Below, piece after piece: positions 8,434 to 18,586 of a stretch of DNA of 64,000 nt. This DNA is from Bifidobacterium pseudolongum subsp. globosum (GTDB lineage: Bacteria; Actinomycetota; Actinomycetes; Actinomycetales; Bifidobacteriaceae). Below the pieces are notes generated by a model, which was not told the origin of the DNA, made no database searches, and was given only the letters and a program-made list of their open reading frames with translations. The DNA lies in contig NZ_RYUH01000009.1 in NCBI RefSeq assembly GCF_004155535.1, positions 1-64,000 on the forward strand, given 5' to 3'. How positions within the stretch are numbered: position 1 is the first letter of the stretch; every line of letters begins with the position of its first letter. Both the position numbers and the translations under genes were made by a program.

Positions 8434-9716
8434 TGCTGTTACTGACGATTCTTGACATCCTGCTCATCGTCGTGGGCGGCGTGGGCATGCTCTATCAGGC
8501 CCTGTGCATCCTCATCTCACTGTTCGCCAAACCGGTCGTCTTCCCGGCGGCCCCGATGGACAAACGCTACGCCGTGCTGATCTCGGCGCGCAACGAGGAG
8601 GCGGTGATCGGCAATCTGATCCGCGACATTCAGCTGCAGTCCTACCCGACCCACCTCATCGACATCTGGGTCGTGGCGGACAACTGTACCGACTCCACCG
8701 CGCAAGTAGTGCGCGACTTGGGCGGCAACGTGGTCGAGCGGTTCGACACGACGCAGATCGGCAAAGGCTACGCGCTCACCTACCTGCTCAACACGATGAT
8801 CGAATCACGCGCGGCCGACGCCTACGACGCGTTCTTTGTGTTCGACGCCGACAACCGGCTCGACGAGCATTACTTCGAAGAGATGAACAAGGGCTTCCAG
8901 TCCGGCTTCCGCATCCTCACAAGCTACCGCAATTCGGTGAACCTTTCCGAAAACTGGGTGTCGTCGGGTTCCGCGCTGTGGTTCATCCGCGAATCGCGCT
9001 TCCTGAGCGCCTCGCGCATGTGGCTCGGCAACAGTTGCCATGTGGGCGGCACGGGGTTCATGTTCTCGCAGAGTGTGATGCGCCGCAACAAGGGCTGGAA
9101 GTTCCACCTGCTCACCGAAGACCTCGAGTTCACGATGGATTCGCTGCTGCACGGCGACCGCATTGGGTATGTGGGCACGGCGATCCTCTACGACGAGCAG
9201 CCGGTCACGTTCGCGCAGAGCTGGCGGCAGCGCCTGCGCTGGAGCAAGGGGTTCCTGCAGGTGTTCCGCTACTATGGCCCCGCCTTGGTGCGCCGCGCGA
9301 TCAAGGAACGCGATTTCGCGGCCATCGACTTCACGTTGCTGCTGTGCCCGTTCACGTTGCTGACGATGATCCGCATCGCGCTGGGCGCCATCTACGCCGC
9401 GTTCGGATTCGTGACGTGGCAGAGCCAGCTCGGTTCGCTGTTCAACTGGGTCAATGGCATTGTCTATTCGATCATCTTCATGATGGCGCTGGCGGCGCTC
9501 ACGATCGTGGTGGAACGCAAGCAGATCGGCGCCACCAACAAGGAGCTGTTCGCCTATGTGCTGAGCTTCCCGATCTACATGCTCAGCTATGTGCCGATTT
9601 CGTTCCAGGCGGTGTTCGCCAAGGCGGAATGGAAGCCGATCGAGCACAAGGGTGGTTCTGCGGAGCCGGCGGTGGAATCGTCGGCGGAGCACGCGGTGGA
9701 ATCCGCTGCGCAGTAA
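8433..9716 (+). CDS. Processive family 2 glycosyltransferase, membrane-bound
   Basis: The 427-residue protein has a first membrane segment at about residues 1-27, then a GT2 catalytic domain with ISARNEE, VVADNCTDST, FDADN, LTEDLEF and the QRLRW signature. Three or more further membrane segments follow. The D,D,D,QxxRW set marks a processive polymer-forming enzyme of the cellulose/chitin/hyaluronan synthase type, so an extracellular or capsular polysaccharide is likely. It starts one base inside the previous gene. The substrate is not predictable from sequence. Confidence 0.9.
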   Translation: MLLLTILDILLIVVGGVGMLYQALCILISLFAKPVVFPAAPMDKRYAVLISARNEEAVIGNLIRDIQLQSYPTHLIDIWVVADNCTDSTAQVVRDLGGNVVERFDTTQIGKGYALTYLLNTMIESRAADAYDAFFVFDADNRLDEHYFEEMNKGFQSGFRILTSYRNSVNLSENWVSSGSALWFIRESRFLSASRMWLGNSCHVGGTGFMFSQSVMRRNKGWKFHLLTEDLEFTMDSLLHGDRIGYVGTAILYDEQPVTFAQSWRQRLRWSKGFLQVFRYYGPALVRRAIKERDFAAIDFTLLLCPFTLLTMIRIALGAIYAAFGFVTWQSQLGSLFNWVNGIVYSIIFMMALAALTIVVERKQIGATNKELFAYVLSFPIYMLSYVPISFQAVFAKAEWKPIEHKGGSAEPAVESSAEHAVESAAQ

Positions 9717-9825
9717 ACCGCCCGTGCGTCGTTCCATCTCGTGAACCCAAACTGGTGTGCCCGTGGGTGCTTTGCTAAGGTGCCATATGACCTTGAAGCC
9801 GGACGAACCGGAAGAAACGGACAGT

Positions 9826-10731
9826 ATGAGCACTCCAACCCCTACCGCAGCACCCACTCCAGCACCCATGGCGCCGGTCCAGGCGCCGATGCCCCCGGCC
9901 ATGCAGCCCAACCCCGCCATGGCCGTTTCAATCCGGGGCCTGTTCAAACGCTTCGGCAACAAAGTGGCCGTGAACGGCCTGTCGCTTGACATCCCCACCG
10001 GCTCGTTCTACGGCCTGGTTGGCCCCAACGGTGCCGGCAAGACCACCACGATCAACATGCTCACCGGTCTGCTTGTACCGGACGGCGGTGTGGCGATGAT
10101 CCTGGGGCACAACGTATGGCAGGACGTGAACGCCGCCAAACGCCTGATCGGCCTCATGCCGCAGCCCGAACAGATCTTCCCCACACTCACCGGCATGCAG
10201 CTGGTGGTCTACGCAGGAATGCTGCGTGGCATGCCGCGTGCCGAGGCCGCGGCCCGCGCGAAGGACCTGATCGCCGCGTTCGACCTGACGGCCGCCGCGA
10301 ACATCATGGTGCGCGACTATTCCGCCGGCATGACCAAGAAGATCTGCTTGGCCACGGCGATGATCCACAGCCCGCGCATCCTTGTGCTCGACGAGCCTTT
10401 CGAATCGGTCGACCCGGTGTCGAGCGCGAACATCAAAGACATCCTCGTCGATTACGTGCACACCGGCGGCACCGTGGTCATCTCCTCGCATGTGATGGCG
10501 CTCGTGGAACGCATGTGCACCCATGTGGCCGTGGTCAACCAAGGCCAGGTTGTGGCCGCCGGCACGGTGGCGCAGGTCGCCGCCGGCGAGGACCTCGAAG
10601 AGCGCTTCCTGCAGCTTGTGGGCGGCCGCCATGGCGCCGCGCACATCGCATGGCTCGACGGCGGCGCGGACGCTCAGGCCGCGTCCCAGCCGGGCGTGCC
10701 GCAGACGCCGGCGGGGGAGGTGCGGCGATGA
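9826..10731 (+). CDS. ABC transporter ATP-binding protein
   Basis: The product is the ATPase half of an ABC exporter. After a proline- and alanine-rich leader of about 35 residues, the domain shows Walker A (GPNGAGKTT), a signature variant DYSAGMTKK, and Walker B followed by Glu (ILVLDEPFESVD). The ATG at 9826 is preferred because GGAAGAAAC lies before it; ATG 9787 and GTG 9757 in the same frame are alternatives. The stop overlaps the permease start by four bases (ATGA), so both proteins form one complex. Confidence 0.9.
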   Translation: MSTPTPTAAPTPAPMAPVQAPMPPAMQPNPAMAVSIRGLFKRFGNKVAVNGLSLDIPTGSFYGLVGPNGAGKTTTINMLTGLLVPDGGVAMILGHNVWQDVNAAKRLIGLMPQPEQIFPTLTGMQLVVYAGMLRGMPRAEAAARAKDLIAAFDLTAAANIMVRDYSAGMTKKICLATAMIHSPRILVLDEPFESVDPVSSANIKDILVDYVHTGGTVVISSHVMALVERMCTHVAVVNQGQVVAAGTVAQVAAGEDLEERFLQLVGGRHGAAHIAWLDGGADAQAASQPGVPQTPAGEVRR

Positions 10732-12377
10732 GCACACCGGCAACGCAACCGGCCACCGCCTCCGCCACGCCGTGGACGCTCGTGCGTCTGCGCTGGGCCC
10801 TCACGAACGCCGCGCTCAAGACATCACCGTGGCAGATTGTGGCCTATGTGCTGGCCTATCTGCTCGCGGCCGGCACCGTGGTGGGCACAGGCGTACTCGC
10901 CTTCGCCATGGGTCACGGCATGGCGCACGACGTGTGGCCGTACCTGCCGGTGATCATGCCGCTCGCGGGCACCGCCGGCATCCTGTTCGTGGCGCTGCTG
11001 CAGGCCATGTTCATCGGCGAGAACTCCACGATGAGCATGGACAAGTTCGCCCCCTACGGCATTCCGGACCGCACGCTGCAACTTGGCCTGCTGCTCGCAG
11101 GGCTCACCGGCATCCCGGCCATCACCGCGCTCGTGAGCTTCATGCTGTGGGCGATGGTGTACCGCGGGTTCGGTGCCGCGGCTGTGGCCAGCCAGCTGGT
11201 GGCCGCCCCGCTGATCGTGCTCACCGCGATGTGCGTCTCGAAGGCGCTGTTGGCGCTTGCGGACATCATCACGGATTCGCAGACCGGCAAGAACATCTTC
11301 TACATCGTGGTCATCATGCTGTTCGTGGTGTTGGCGCAGATGCCGAACATCCTCATGATCAACGAGGTCTCGGTCGATACGCATGCGCTCGCTCCCGCGG
11401 CCCGCGTATTCGGGTGGCTGCCGTTGGGTGCGCCGTTCATGCTGCCGTTCGACGCCGCCAATGGCCAATGGCTCTCCTGGGTGCTGCATGCGCTGTGCGC
11501 GTTGGCGCTGTGCGCCGTGTGCTTCCTCGTGTCGCAGTGGTGCCTGCACTGGCAGCGCACGCATAGCAGCGATGCCGTGCGTTCCAAGGCCGCCAAAGGC
11601 CTGGGCCTGTTCTCCCATATGCCCGACAGCCCCTCCGGCGCCGTCTCCGCGCGCTTGGGCAGCCTGTTGCGCCGCGACGCCCGGCAATCGATGATGTTCA
11701 TCATGCCGCTGTTCTTTGTGGTGATCTTCGCGCTCGAAAACAAAGACATCGGAACATGGTTCGTGTGGATGGGGGTGCTCATGGGCGGCATGTTCATGTC
11801 GCTCACCGAATCGAACGGCCTCGCGTACGACGGCCAGGGGTTCGTCATGGAGGTCATCGCCGGCACGCGCGCGATCGACGACCGCACGGGGCGTGTGCGC
11901 ATCTACCTGATCATCGACACGGTGTACATCGCGCTGCTTTCCGTGATCACCTTCATCATCACGGGCGACTGGTCGAGCCCAAGCGGACTGGCGACCGCCT
12001 TTACGTTCATCGCCGCCAGTTGGGGCTGGGCCGTGGCGTCGCTCGGCGTGGCCGAGATGTTCAACTGCTCGGTCCTCTACCCGGTGCCGTCAATGGCCAA
12101 GCCGTTCACGAACCCGCAGGGGCGCGGCGCCGCGCAGGCGTTCCTGCCGTTCCTGTACATGCTCGCGTCGCTCGCGAGCATCCTGCCCACGGCCGTCGCC
12201 GCGATCGTCATCTTCGCGACCGGCAATGGCGCGGCCTACCCGTGGATCATCCCCGTGGCGCTCGCCAATGGCGTAGTCTTCCTGTGCCTTGGTACATGGC
12301 TGGGCGCTAAGCTGTTGCGTACCCGCATGCTCAAAGTGGTCCAGACGCTGGACTCCTTTGCGGCATTGCAGCAATAA
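10728..12377 (+). CDS. ABC-2 type transporter permease
   Basis: The 549-residue membrane protein has about ten to twelve hydrophobic segments and no ATPase motifs. It is translationally coupled to the upstream ATPase through an ATGA overlap, which fixes the start at 10728 even though the frame is open much further upstream. It should form the membrane channel of the exporter. A loop near residues 280-320 is charged and probably cytoplasmic. Substrate unknown; the nearby glycosyltransferases make an envelope component possible but not shown. Confidence 0.87.
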   Translation: MSTPATQPATASATPWTLVRLRWALTNAALKTSPWQIVAYVLAYLLAAGTVVGTGVLAFAMGHGMAHDVWPYLPVIMPLAGTAGILFVALLQAMFIGENSTMSMDKFAPYGIPDRTLQLGLLLAGLTGIPAITALVSFMLWAMVYRGFGAAAVASQLVAAPLIVLTAMCVSKALLALADIITDSQTGKNIFYIVVIMLFVVLAQMPNILMINEVSVDTHALAPAARVFGWLPLGAPFMLPFDAANGQWLSWVLHALCALALCAVCFLVSQWCLHWQRTHSSDAVRSKAAKGLGLFSHMPDSPSGAVSARLGSLLRRDARQSMMFIMPLFFVVIFALENKDIGTWFVWMGVLMGGMFMSLTESNGLAYDGQGFVMEVIAGTRAIDDRTGRVRIYLIIDTVYIALLSVITFIITGDWSSPSGLATAFTFIAASWGWAVASLGVAEMFNCSVLYPVPSMAKPFTNPQGRGAAQAFLPFLYMLASLASILPTAVAAIVIFATGNGAAYPWIIPVALANGVVFLCLGTWLGAKLLRTRMLKVVQTLDSFAALQQ

Positions 12378-12437
12378 GCAGGCCTTGGGGCGCACGCCCG
12401 GGCCTGGCAGACGGATGTGTGGAAGGAAGGGCGCGCG

Positions 12438-13892
12438 GTGGAGCAGTTGACGGACGACGAGCGGCGCCAGTGGAAGCGCGCACGCGCACGCCGAGCCCTC
12501 ACCGTGGCGCTCGCCGCGCTCGTCTCGCTCGCCCTGGCCGCCGGTGCCGTGGCCGGCGACCTGACCGATGTGATACCGGGCCCGCTCACCTTGCGGGAAG
12601 TCGCACAATCCGAAGTTCGCACAAGCGCCACCGTGCTCGAAGGCGGCACGATCACCCCGGCCGCCGACCTGACGCGCACTGTGGACGCCAAACGCGCCGC
12701 CGCGCTCGTCGACGCGCTGCGGCGCGCGCCCGGCGTGGGCAAGGACATCTCCGCCGCCGTGATCGACACGAACGGCACCGTGGTGGCCGCACATGGCGAA
12801 TCGATGCCTCGCGAGCCCGCGTCTACACTCAAAACGCTGACCGCGCTCGCCGCCGCCTCCGTGCTCGACATGGGCGCCACGTTCACCACGCAGACGTTGT
12901 TCGTGCAACAGGCCAACGGCGCCGACACGGTGATCCTCAAAGGCGACGGCGACATGCTGCTCGGCGCCGGCGAAAGCGACCCACACCACGTCAACGGCCG
13001 CGCCGGGCTGGCCACACTCGCCAACGAGACGGCCCGCGCGCTCGAACAGCGTGGCATCTCGTCGATCACGCTCGCCTACGACGACACGCTGTTCGGCACC
13101 GACCGCACGCCGCCGGACATCGCGCAGAACAACCCCGGCAACCTCTATTACACGCCCGTCTCGTCGATGGCGATCGACGGTGGCCGCCTGCGCGCCACAA
13201 CCGTGGACCCCGACCGGTTCGCGGACTACCCCGAACTGTCGCAGACGACCGCGCAAGACGTGGCGGCGCGCTTCGCCGCGTTGCTCGCCGAGCACGGCAT
13301 CATCGTCACGAACACGACGCCGAAGGCCATGCAGGCGCCGGCCGACCGCACCGCGCTCGCCGCCGTGCACTCCGCGCCGCTGAGCGCGGTCATGGGCTTC
13401 ATGCTGCAGCACTCCGACAACACGCTCGCCGAGGAATTCGGCCGTCTGCTCGCGTTGCGCACACACGCGCAGAACTCGCCGCAGGGCGCGGTCGATGCGG
13501 TCACCGCCGAACTGCGCGAGCTCGGCGTGCCGACCGAGGGCCTGCACATGGCCGATTGCTCGGGGCTTTCACCCGGTTCGCGCGTCACCGTGACGACGCT
13601 TGTGGATGTGCAGCAGCGCAACTTCACCGCCGGCGGGGCGGTGGCCGCCGCCGAGGGCCTCTCCGTGCCCGGGCTTGTCGGCACCGCCGTCGGGCGTCTC
13701 GCCAAAGACGACGCCGCCGGCCTGATGCGCGTCAAAACAGGCTCGCTCGGCGAAGTCACCTCCATGGCCGGCAACATCTCGCGCATCGACGGCGGTGCGC
13801 TCGCGTTCGCCGTCATCGTCAACAACCCCACCGACATCGGCAAGGCGCGCGAGGCGATCGACACGTTCATCGCCGGGCTCGCCGCATTGTGA
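12438..13892 (+). CDS. dacB: D-Ala-D-Ala carboxypeptidase/endopeptidase (PBP4 type)
   Basis: This penicillin-binding protein trims peptidoglycan peptides outside the membrane. It has an amino-terminal membrane anchor (ALTVALAALVSLALAAG). The three active-site motifs are visible: SxxK in EPASTLKTL, SxN in HSDNTLAEEFG and KTG in VKTGSLGEV. The GTG at 12438 is chosen because AAGGAAGG lies 8 bases before it; a GTG at 12417 is possible. Length near 484 residues fits the class. tilS begins 8 bp downstream and hpt and ftsH follow, so the genes are probably co-transcribed. Confidence 0.92.
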   Translation: MEQLTDDERRQWKRARARRALTVALAALVSLALAAGAVAGDLTDVIPGPLTLREVAQSEVRTSATVLEGGTITPAADLTRTVDAKRAAALVDALRRAPGVGKDISAAVIDTNGTVVAAHGESMPREPASTLKTLTALAAASVLDMGATFTTQTLFVQQANGADTVILKGDGDMLLGAGESDPHHVNGRAGLATLANETARALEQRGISSITLAYDDTLFGTDRTPPDIAQNNPGNLYYTPVSSMAIDGGRLRATTVDPDRFADYPELSQTTAQDVAARFAALLAEHGIIVTNTTPKAMQAPADRTALAAVHSAPLSAVMGFMLQHSDNTLAEEFGRLLALRTHAQNSPQGAVDAVTAELRELGVPTEGLHMADCSGLSPGSRVTVTTLVDVQQRNFTAGGAVAAAEGLSVPGLVGTAVGRLAKDDAAGLMRVKTGSLGEVTSMAGNISRIDGGALAFAVIVNNPTDIGKAREAIDTFIAGLAAL

Positions 13893-13899
13893 GGCGCCG

Positions 13900-15018
13900 A
13901 TGGCGTATTCCGCAGCGATGAAACAGGCGATCGGCGCCGTGCGCGAACAGCTCGCGGGCACCGGGTTCGGCTTGGCGGACAGCCGGTTCGCTCACCACGG
14001 CGTGCACAGCGTGGACCCGCACGCCCCGCTTGTGCTCGTGGCGTGCTCCGGCGGCCGCGATTCGCTTGCGCTCGCCGCCGTGGCGCATACCGTGGCTTCG
14101 GCATGGGGCATGCGGTGCGGCGCGGTCATCGTCGATCACGGCATGCAACCCGGTTCTGCGGTTGTGGCACAGCGCGCGGCCGCACAATGCGACCAGCTGG
14201 GCCTCGCGCCGGTGCTCGTGCGCACAGTGCATGTGCGCGTCGGCGGTGAGGGGGCGGAAGCGGCGGCACGTGACGCGCGCTATGAGGCGCTCGCCACAGC
14301 CGCCCGCGAGCTCGACGCGGCGGCCGTACTGCTCGCACACACGCGCGACGACCAAGCCGAAGGCGTGCTGATCGGACTGATCCGCACCGGTGGCGTCGAC
14401 GCCGTCGCCGGCATGCCGGCACGGCAGACCGTGCATGGTGTGCGGTTCGTGCGCCCGTTGCTCGCGGTCTCGCGCGCACAGACGACCGCGATCTGCATGG
14501 ATTTGGGCCTCGAGTGGTGGGACGACCCGACGAACGGCGATGCGTTCGCGCCCGACGAGCCACTGCCGGCAGACTATCCGCTTCGCTCGCGTGTGCGGCA
14601 CACACTGCTGCCGTTCCTCAACAAATTCGCTGGGCGCGATATGGCGGAGCGCCTCGCGCAAGGCGCGCGCGTCGCCCGTCGTGACGTGGAGTGGCTCGAC
14701 GAGTGCACAAGCCGTGTATTCGACGAATGCGTGCGGCTCGAGCGGCGGGGCGTCTCATGCGAGGCACGCATTGACGCCACGCGCCTCGCCACACAACCGC
14801 AGGCCTTGCGCTTTCGGGTGATCGCGCGCGTGCTCGCGATCTGCGCGCCCGGCAGCGGCACCGCGCATGTGGATGCGGTTGAGGCGCTCATCTCGCAATG
14901 GCACGGCCAAGGGCCGGTGCAGCTTCCCAGTAAACATTCAGCAAACCGCAAGAAACACGTCATTCGGGTGTGCGAAGATGTAACGCATGCGAATCGTCGA
15001 CATTCAAGACAAGATTGA
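13900..15018 (+). CDS. tilS: tRNA(Ile)-lysidine synthetase
   Basis: TilS converts the wobble cytidine of the CAU-anticodon tRNA-Ile to lysidine, changing its identity from Met to Ile. The PP-loop motif SGGRDS is at residues 50-55, near the amino terminus as expected, followed by the HTRDDQAE segment that is typical of the family. At 372 residues it has the actinobacterial length. The ATG at 13900 is the first after the dacB stop. Its 3' end overlaps hpt by 32 bases, an order (tilS-hpt-ftsH) widely kept in Gram-positive bacteria. Confidence 0.95.
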   Translation: MAYSAAMKQAIGAVREQLAGTGFGLADSRFAHHGVHSVDPHAPLVLVACSGGRDSLALAAVAHTVASAWGMRCGAVIVDHGMQPGSAVVAQRAAAQCDQLGLAPVLVRTVHVRVGGEGAEAAARDARYEALATAARELDAAAVLLAHTRDDQAEGVLIGLIRTGGVDAVAGMPARQTVHGVRFVRPLLAVSRAQTTAICMDLGLEWWDDPTNGDAFAPDEPLPADYPLRSRVRHTLLPFLNKFAGRDMAERLAQGARVARRDVEWLDECTSRVFDECVRLERRGVSCEARIDATRLATQPQALRFRVIARVLAICAPGSGTAHVDAVEALISQWHGQGPVQLPSKHSANRKKHVIRVCEDVTHANRRHSRQD

Positions 15019-15550
15019 CCATGAGCTGCTGAGCCATGATCAGATTATGGAGAAGATCAGCGAGGCGGCACAGCAGGCAAGTGAGGATTATGCGGGCCGG
15101 GTGCCCCTGCTCGTCTGCGTGCTCAAAGGTGCGGTGAACACCCTCACCGCATTCTCGCAGGCCATGTCCATCCCGCTCGAGATGGACTTCATGAGCTTGT
15201 CGAGCTACGGTTCCGGAACCTCCACGAGCGGCAAGGTCACCGTGCGGCAGGACCTGTCGACCGACGTGCGTGGCCGCGATGTGCTCATCGTCGAAGACAT
15301 CGTCGATTCAGGTGTCACGTTGTCGTGGCTCGTCAACGAATTGAAGCGCCGCGGTGCGGCCTCTGTGGAGATTTTCGCGCTGCTGGAGAAACCCGCTCGC
15401 CATCAGGTGCAATTGGATGTGAAGTATAAGGGATTTGTGATTCCCGACGAGTTTGTAGTGGGATTCGGACTCGATTTTGACGAGGAATACCGGAACTTGG
15501 ATTCCATCGCAGTCCTCAAACCCGAAGTGTATGAAGGAGAGCTTGCATGA
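14987..15550 (+). CDS. hpt: Hypoxanthine phosphoribosyltransferase
   Basis: The 187-residue cytoplasmic enzyme salvages hypoxanthine or guanine with PRPP to form IMP or GMP. The PRPP-binding motif VEDIVDSGVTL lies at about residues 103-113 and the flexible-loop region SLSSYGSGTSTSG precedes it. The start lies inside the end of tilS. Its stop overlaps the start of ftsH by four bases (ATGA). Confidence 0.96.
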   Translation: MRIVDIQDKIDHELLSHDQIMEKISEAAQQASEDYAGRVPLLVCVLKGAVNTLTAFSQAMSIPLEMDFMSLSSYGSGTSTSGKVTVRQDLSTDVRGRDVLIVEDIVDSGVTLSWLVNELKRRGAASVEIFALLEKPARHQVQLDVKYKGFVIPDEFVVGFGLDFDEEYRNLDSIAVLKPEVYEGELA

Positions 15551-17631
15551 GCGTTCCGCAAGGACCACAAAGCCCGCGCGGCAATGGGGGCAACCCATTC
15601 AGTCCGCGCGGCAACGGGAACAACCCCGACCAGAACAACCGGCGCAACCAGAACGCCGGCCCCGGCGGCCCCAAGGGCGTGATGCGCTCGCCGTGGCTGT
15701 GGGGCATCATCATCGTGCTGATGGTCGTGCTGCTGTTCCAGATGCTCAGCGGCAGGGGCCCACAGACGATCGACACCAAAGACGGCATGGACATCCTGAC
15801 GAGTCAGGCTTCCGACGTGAAGTTCGCCAACATCGTCGACAACACGCGCCAGGTGCAGCTTGAGCTGAACAGCGACTACAAGAAGACCGACCCCGAGACC
15901 GGCAAGGAACGCAACTACGGCAAGGACGTGCAGTTCTACTACACGTACGCCCAAAGCGCGCAGGTGGTCAAGGCCGTGGAGAAGGCGAACCCGAAGAACG
16001 GGTGGACCGCCTCGATGAAAGAGACGAGCATGTGGACCTACATGCTCACCTCGATCCTGCCGTTCATCATCATCCTCGCGCTCTTCTGGTTCCTCATGAG
16101 CCGCATGGGCAGCGGCAGCGGCATGCTGGGCATGGGCGGCAAGAAGAACGCCGGCAAGCTGTCCGACGGCCAGATCCCCAAGACGAAGTTCTCCGACGTG
16201 GCCGGTGAGGAAGCCGCCGTGCAGGAGGTCGAGGAGATCAAGGACTTCCTGCAGGATCCGTCGAAGTACAAGGCGCTCGGCGCGCGCATCCCGCGCGGCG
16301 TGCTGCTCTATGGCCCTCCCGGCACCGGCAAGACGCTGCTCGCGCGCGCCATCGCCGGCGAGGCGGGCGTGCCGTTCTACTCGATGGCCGGCTCCGACTT
16401 CGTCGAGATGTTCGTCGGCCTCGGTGCCTCGCGTGTGCGTGACCTGTTCGACGAGGCGAAGAAGAACGCGCCGGCGATCATCTTCATCGACGAAATCGAC
16501 GCCGTGGGCCGCAAGCGCGGCTCCGGCATGGGCGGCGGCCACGACGAACGCGAGCAGACGCTCAACCAGCTGCTCGTGGAGATGGACGGCTTCAACAACG
16601 ACACGAACCTGATCATCATCGCCGCCACAAACCGCCCCGACGTGCTCGACCCCGCGCTGCTGCGCCCGGGCCGTTTCGACCGCCAGGTGGCTGTGGAAGC
16701 GCCTGATCTGGAAGGCCGTGAGGAGATTCTCAAGGTGCATGCCAAGGGCAAGCCGTTCGTGCCCGACATCGACCTGCACGCCATCGCCGTGCGCACGCCG
16801 GGCTTCACGGGCGCCGATCTGGCGAATGTGCTCAACGAAGCGGCGTTGCTGTGCGCCCGCGTTGGCGCCCAGCTCATCGACAACCGCGCGATCGACGAGG
16901 CGATCGACCGCGTGATGTCCGGCCCGCGCCGCCGTTCGAAGGGCATGGCGCTCGACGAGCTGCGCAACACCGCGTACCACGAAGGCGGCCATGCGCTTGT
17001 GGCCGCGGCGCTCAACAACACCGACCCGGTGACGAAGGTCACGATCCTGCCGCGCGGCCGCGCACTCGGCTACACGGCGGTCATGCCCACCGAGGACCGC
17101 TATTCGCAGTCCCGCAACGAGCTGCTCGACCAGATGGCCTACGCTATGGGCGGCCGCACCGCCGAGGAGATCGTGTTCCACGACCCGTCCACCGGCGCTT
17201 CGAACGACATCGAGAAGGCCACCAAGATTGCGCGCCGCATGGTCGGCGAGTTCGGATTCACCGACCAGCTGGGTGCGATCAAGTGGATCGACAGCGACGA
17301 CGAGCAGGGCCTCGACGGCCTGCGCCCGCGCGAATACTCCGATGCCACGGCCCAGATGATCGACGAGCAGGTGATGAGCTTCGTGGAGACTGCGCACACC
17401 GAGGCGTGGCAGATCATCATGGACAACCGCGAGATCCTCGACGAGCTGGTGCGCCAGCTGCTCGTGAAGCAGACGCTCAACGAAAAGGAGCTCAAGGAGA
17501 TCTTCGCGAACATCAAGAAGGCCCCGCAGCGCGAGGTCTGGCTGAGCAATCCGAACCGCCCCGATTCGGACAAGCCGCCGGTGCCGATCCCCGAGTCGCT
17601 CAAGCGGTCGGCGGGTCTGCCGCAGCAGTAG
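15547..17631 (+). CDS. ftsH: ATP-dependent zinc metalloprotease FtsH
   Basis: FtsH is a membrane-anchored AAA+ protease that degrades misassembled membrane proteins and short-lived regulators. The 694-residue protein has a proline- and asparagine-rich leader, membrane segments at about 48-66 and 163-183, Walker A GPPGTGKT near 256-263, the second region of homology, and the zinc site HEGGH at 478-482 (the second residue pair differs from the common HEAGH but keeps both His and the Glu). The start is fixed by the ATGA overlap with hpt. A strong terminator follows. Confidence 0.97.
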   Translation: MSVPQGPQSPRGNGGNPFSPRGNGNNPDQNNRRNQNAGPGGPKGVMRSPWLWGIIIVLMVVLLFQMLSGRGPQTIDTKDGMDILTSQASDVKFANIVDNTRQVQLELNSDYKKTDPETGKERNYGKDVQFYYTYAQSAQVVKAVEKANPKNGWTASMKETSMWTYMLTSILPFIIILALFWFLMSRMGSGSGMLGMGGKKNAGKLSDGQIPKTKFSDVAGEEAAVQEVEEIKDFLQDPSKYKALGARIPRGVLLYGPPGTGKTLLARAIAGEAGVPFYSMAGSDFVEMFVGLGASRVRDLFDEAKKNAPAIIFIDEIDAVGRKRGSGMGGGHDEREQTLNQLLVEMDGFNNDTNLIIIAATNRPDVLDPALLRPGRFDRQVAVEAPDLEGREEILKVHAKGKPFVPDIDLHAIAVRTPGFTGADLANVLNEAALLCARVGAQLIDNRAIDEAIDRVMSGPRRRSKGMALDELRNTAYHEGGHALVAAALNNTDPVTKVTILPRGRALGYTAVMPTEDRYSQSRNELLDQMAYAMGGRTAEEIVFHDPSTGASNDIEKATKIARRMVGEFGFTDQLGAIKWIDSDDEQGLDGLRPREYSDATAQMIDEQVMSFVETAHTEAWQIIMDNREILDELVRQLLVKQTLNEKELKEIFANIKKAPQREVWLSNPNRPDSDKPPVPIPESLKRSAGLPQQ

Positions 17632-17651
17632 TGGGCACGCAGAGCCGCAAC

Positions 17652-17702
17652 CGTATCGCAACGGGCCCGGCCGCATCACGCGGCCGGGCCCGTTGCAATA
17701 CG
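17652..17702 (+). terminator. ftsH terminator hairpin
   Basis: A perfect 17-bp GC-rich stem (17658-17674 with 17680-17696, loop atcac) is extended by a further cgtat/atacg pairing. There is no long T run, but the stem is very stable and sits 20 bp after the ftsH stop. Confidence 0.75.
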
Positions 17703-17752
17703 GTGCGGGATCGGGGTGGTCCCAGACATACAGGTGTACACAGGGAGTGAGT

Positions 17753-18586
17753 ATGGAGACGAATTCGGTGGCATTGCGCGGCGTGCGCGTAGAGCATGCA
17801 CGCGTGGCGCAGATGCCGGGGGAACGGGCGGTGCATGTGGACGTGTGCTGCGCGCAGCCGCAGCGTAGTGCCCCAATCGATGAGCTGCTCGGCGCCGTTG
17901 TGGCGTACGTGCAGCAGGAGTCGGGTGAACCCGCCGCGCGCATCGCACACGCCGTGGCGGTGCGCATGGCGCAGCTTACCGAAAGTGCGGATGTGCAGGT
18001 GACGCTGCGTGTGGCGGGGGAAGGTGAAACGCCCGCATATGCCGGCGCGGAGTGGAACGTGCACGTGACCGACGCCGACGTGCAGCCGACCGACGACGCC
18101 ACGCTCCCGGTGCGCACGGCGTGCCATGCGGCCGTCATCTCGCTCGAGAGCCGCGTGCCGAACGCCGCCGACGTGTTCCGCACAATGATCGTGGCGCTCG
18201 ACGGCATACCGGGCAACCAGGTCGAAGGCATCTCGCCGCTCTACGCTGTGACCAACGCCGACGGGAGCGCCGGCCGTAGCGCCGTCGTCGCGTTGCAGAC
18301 CACGATGAGCGCGGCCCAGCTTGAACGCGCGCTCACCGCGCTGCACGCCGCGCACGAGGGCGCCGTCACATGCCACGTCGTGCAGATGAGCGGCATCGGC
18401 GACGAGGAGCGCGCGGCGCTCGACACGGGCGACGCACAGCACCGCGCCGCCGTGCTCGCCCCGTGGATGGACATGGACCCGCAGGCCACGCTGCAAGGCG
18501 ATCCGCTCGCGTTCCTGCTGGCTTCGGCGCCCGATGCCCCATTCGTCGGTATGGAGTCCGACCATTGGATTATCGGAGGCGAATAA
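17753..18586 (+). CDS. Degenerate FolB-FolK-like folate protein
   Basis: The 277-residue protein aligns in outline with the fused dihydroneopterin aldolase (FolB) and hydroxymethyldihydropterin pyrophosphokinase (FolK) of bifidobacteria. The FolK start is recognisable around ALDGIPGNQVEGISPLYAVT. The later FolK signature that should read like GPRxLDLDIL is not visible, nor are clear FolB catalytic residues, so activity is doubtful. The frame is open and has a GGGAG site before the ATG at 17753. In other bifidobacteria folE and folP lie between ftsH and this gene; here nothing does. I infer a relic of folate synthesis held in frame by coupling to the next gene. Confidence 0.65.
   Translation: METNSVALRGVRVEHARVAQMPGERAVHVDVCCAQPQRSAPIDELLGAVVAYVQQESGEPAARIAHAVAVRMAQLTESADVQVTLRVAGEGETPAYAGAEWNVHVTDADVQPTDDATLPVRTACHAAVISLESRVPNAADVFRTMIVALDGIPGNQVEGISPLYAVTNADGSAGRSAVVALQTTMSAAQLERALTALHAAHEGAVTCHVVQMSGIGDEERAALDTGDAQHRAAVLAPWMDMDPQATLQGDPLAFLLASAPDAPFVGMESDHWIIGGE

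Noticed and set aside
15403..18231. Open frame of 942 codons on the minus strand
   Set aside because: It is antisense to ftsH and the FolB/FolK-like gene, and arises from the high-GC codon bias. The sense-strand genes have clear motifs and ribosome sites.
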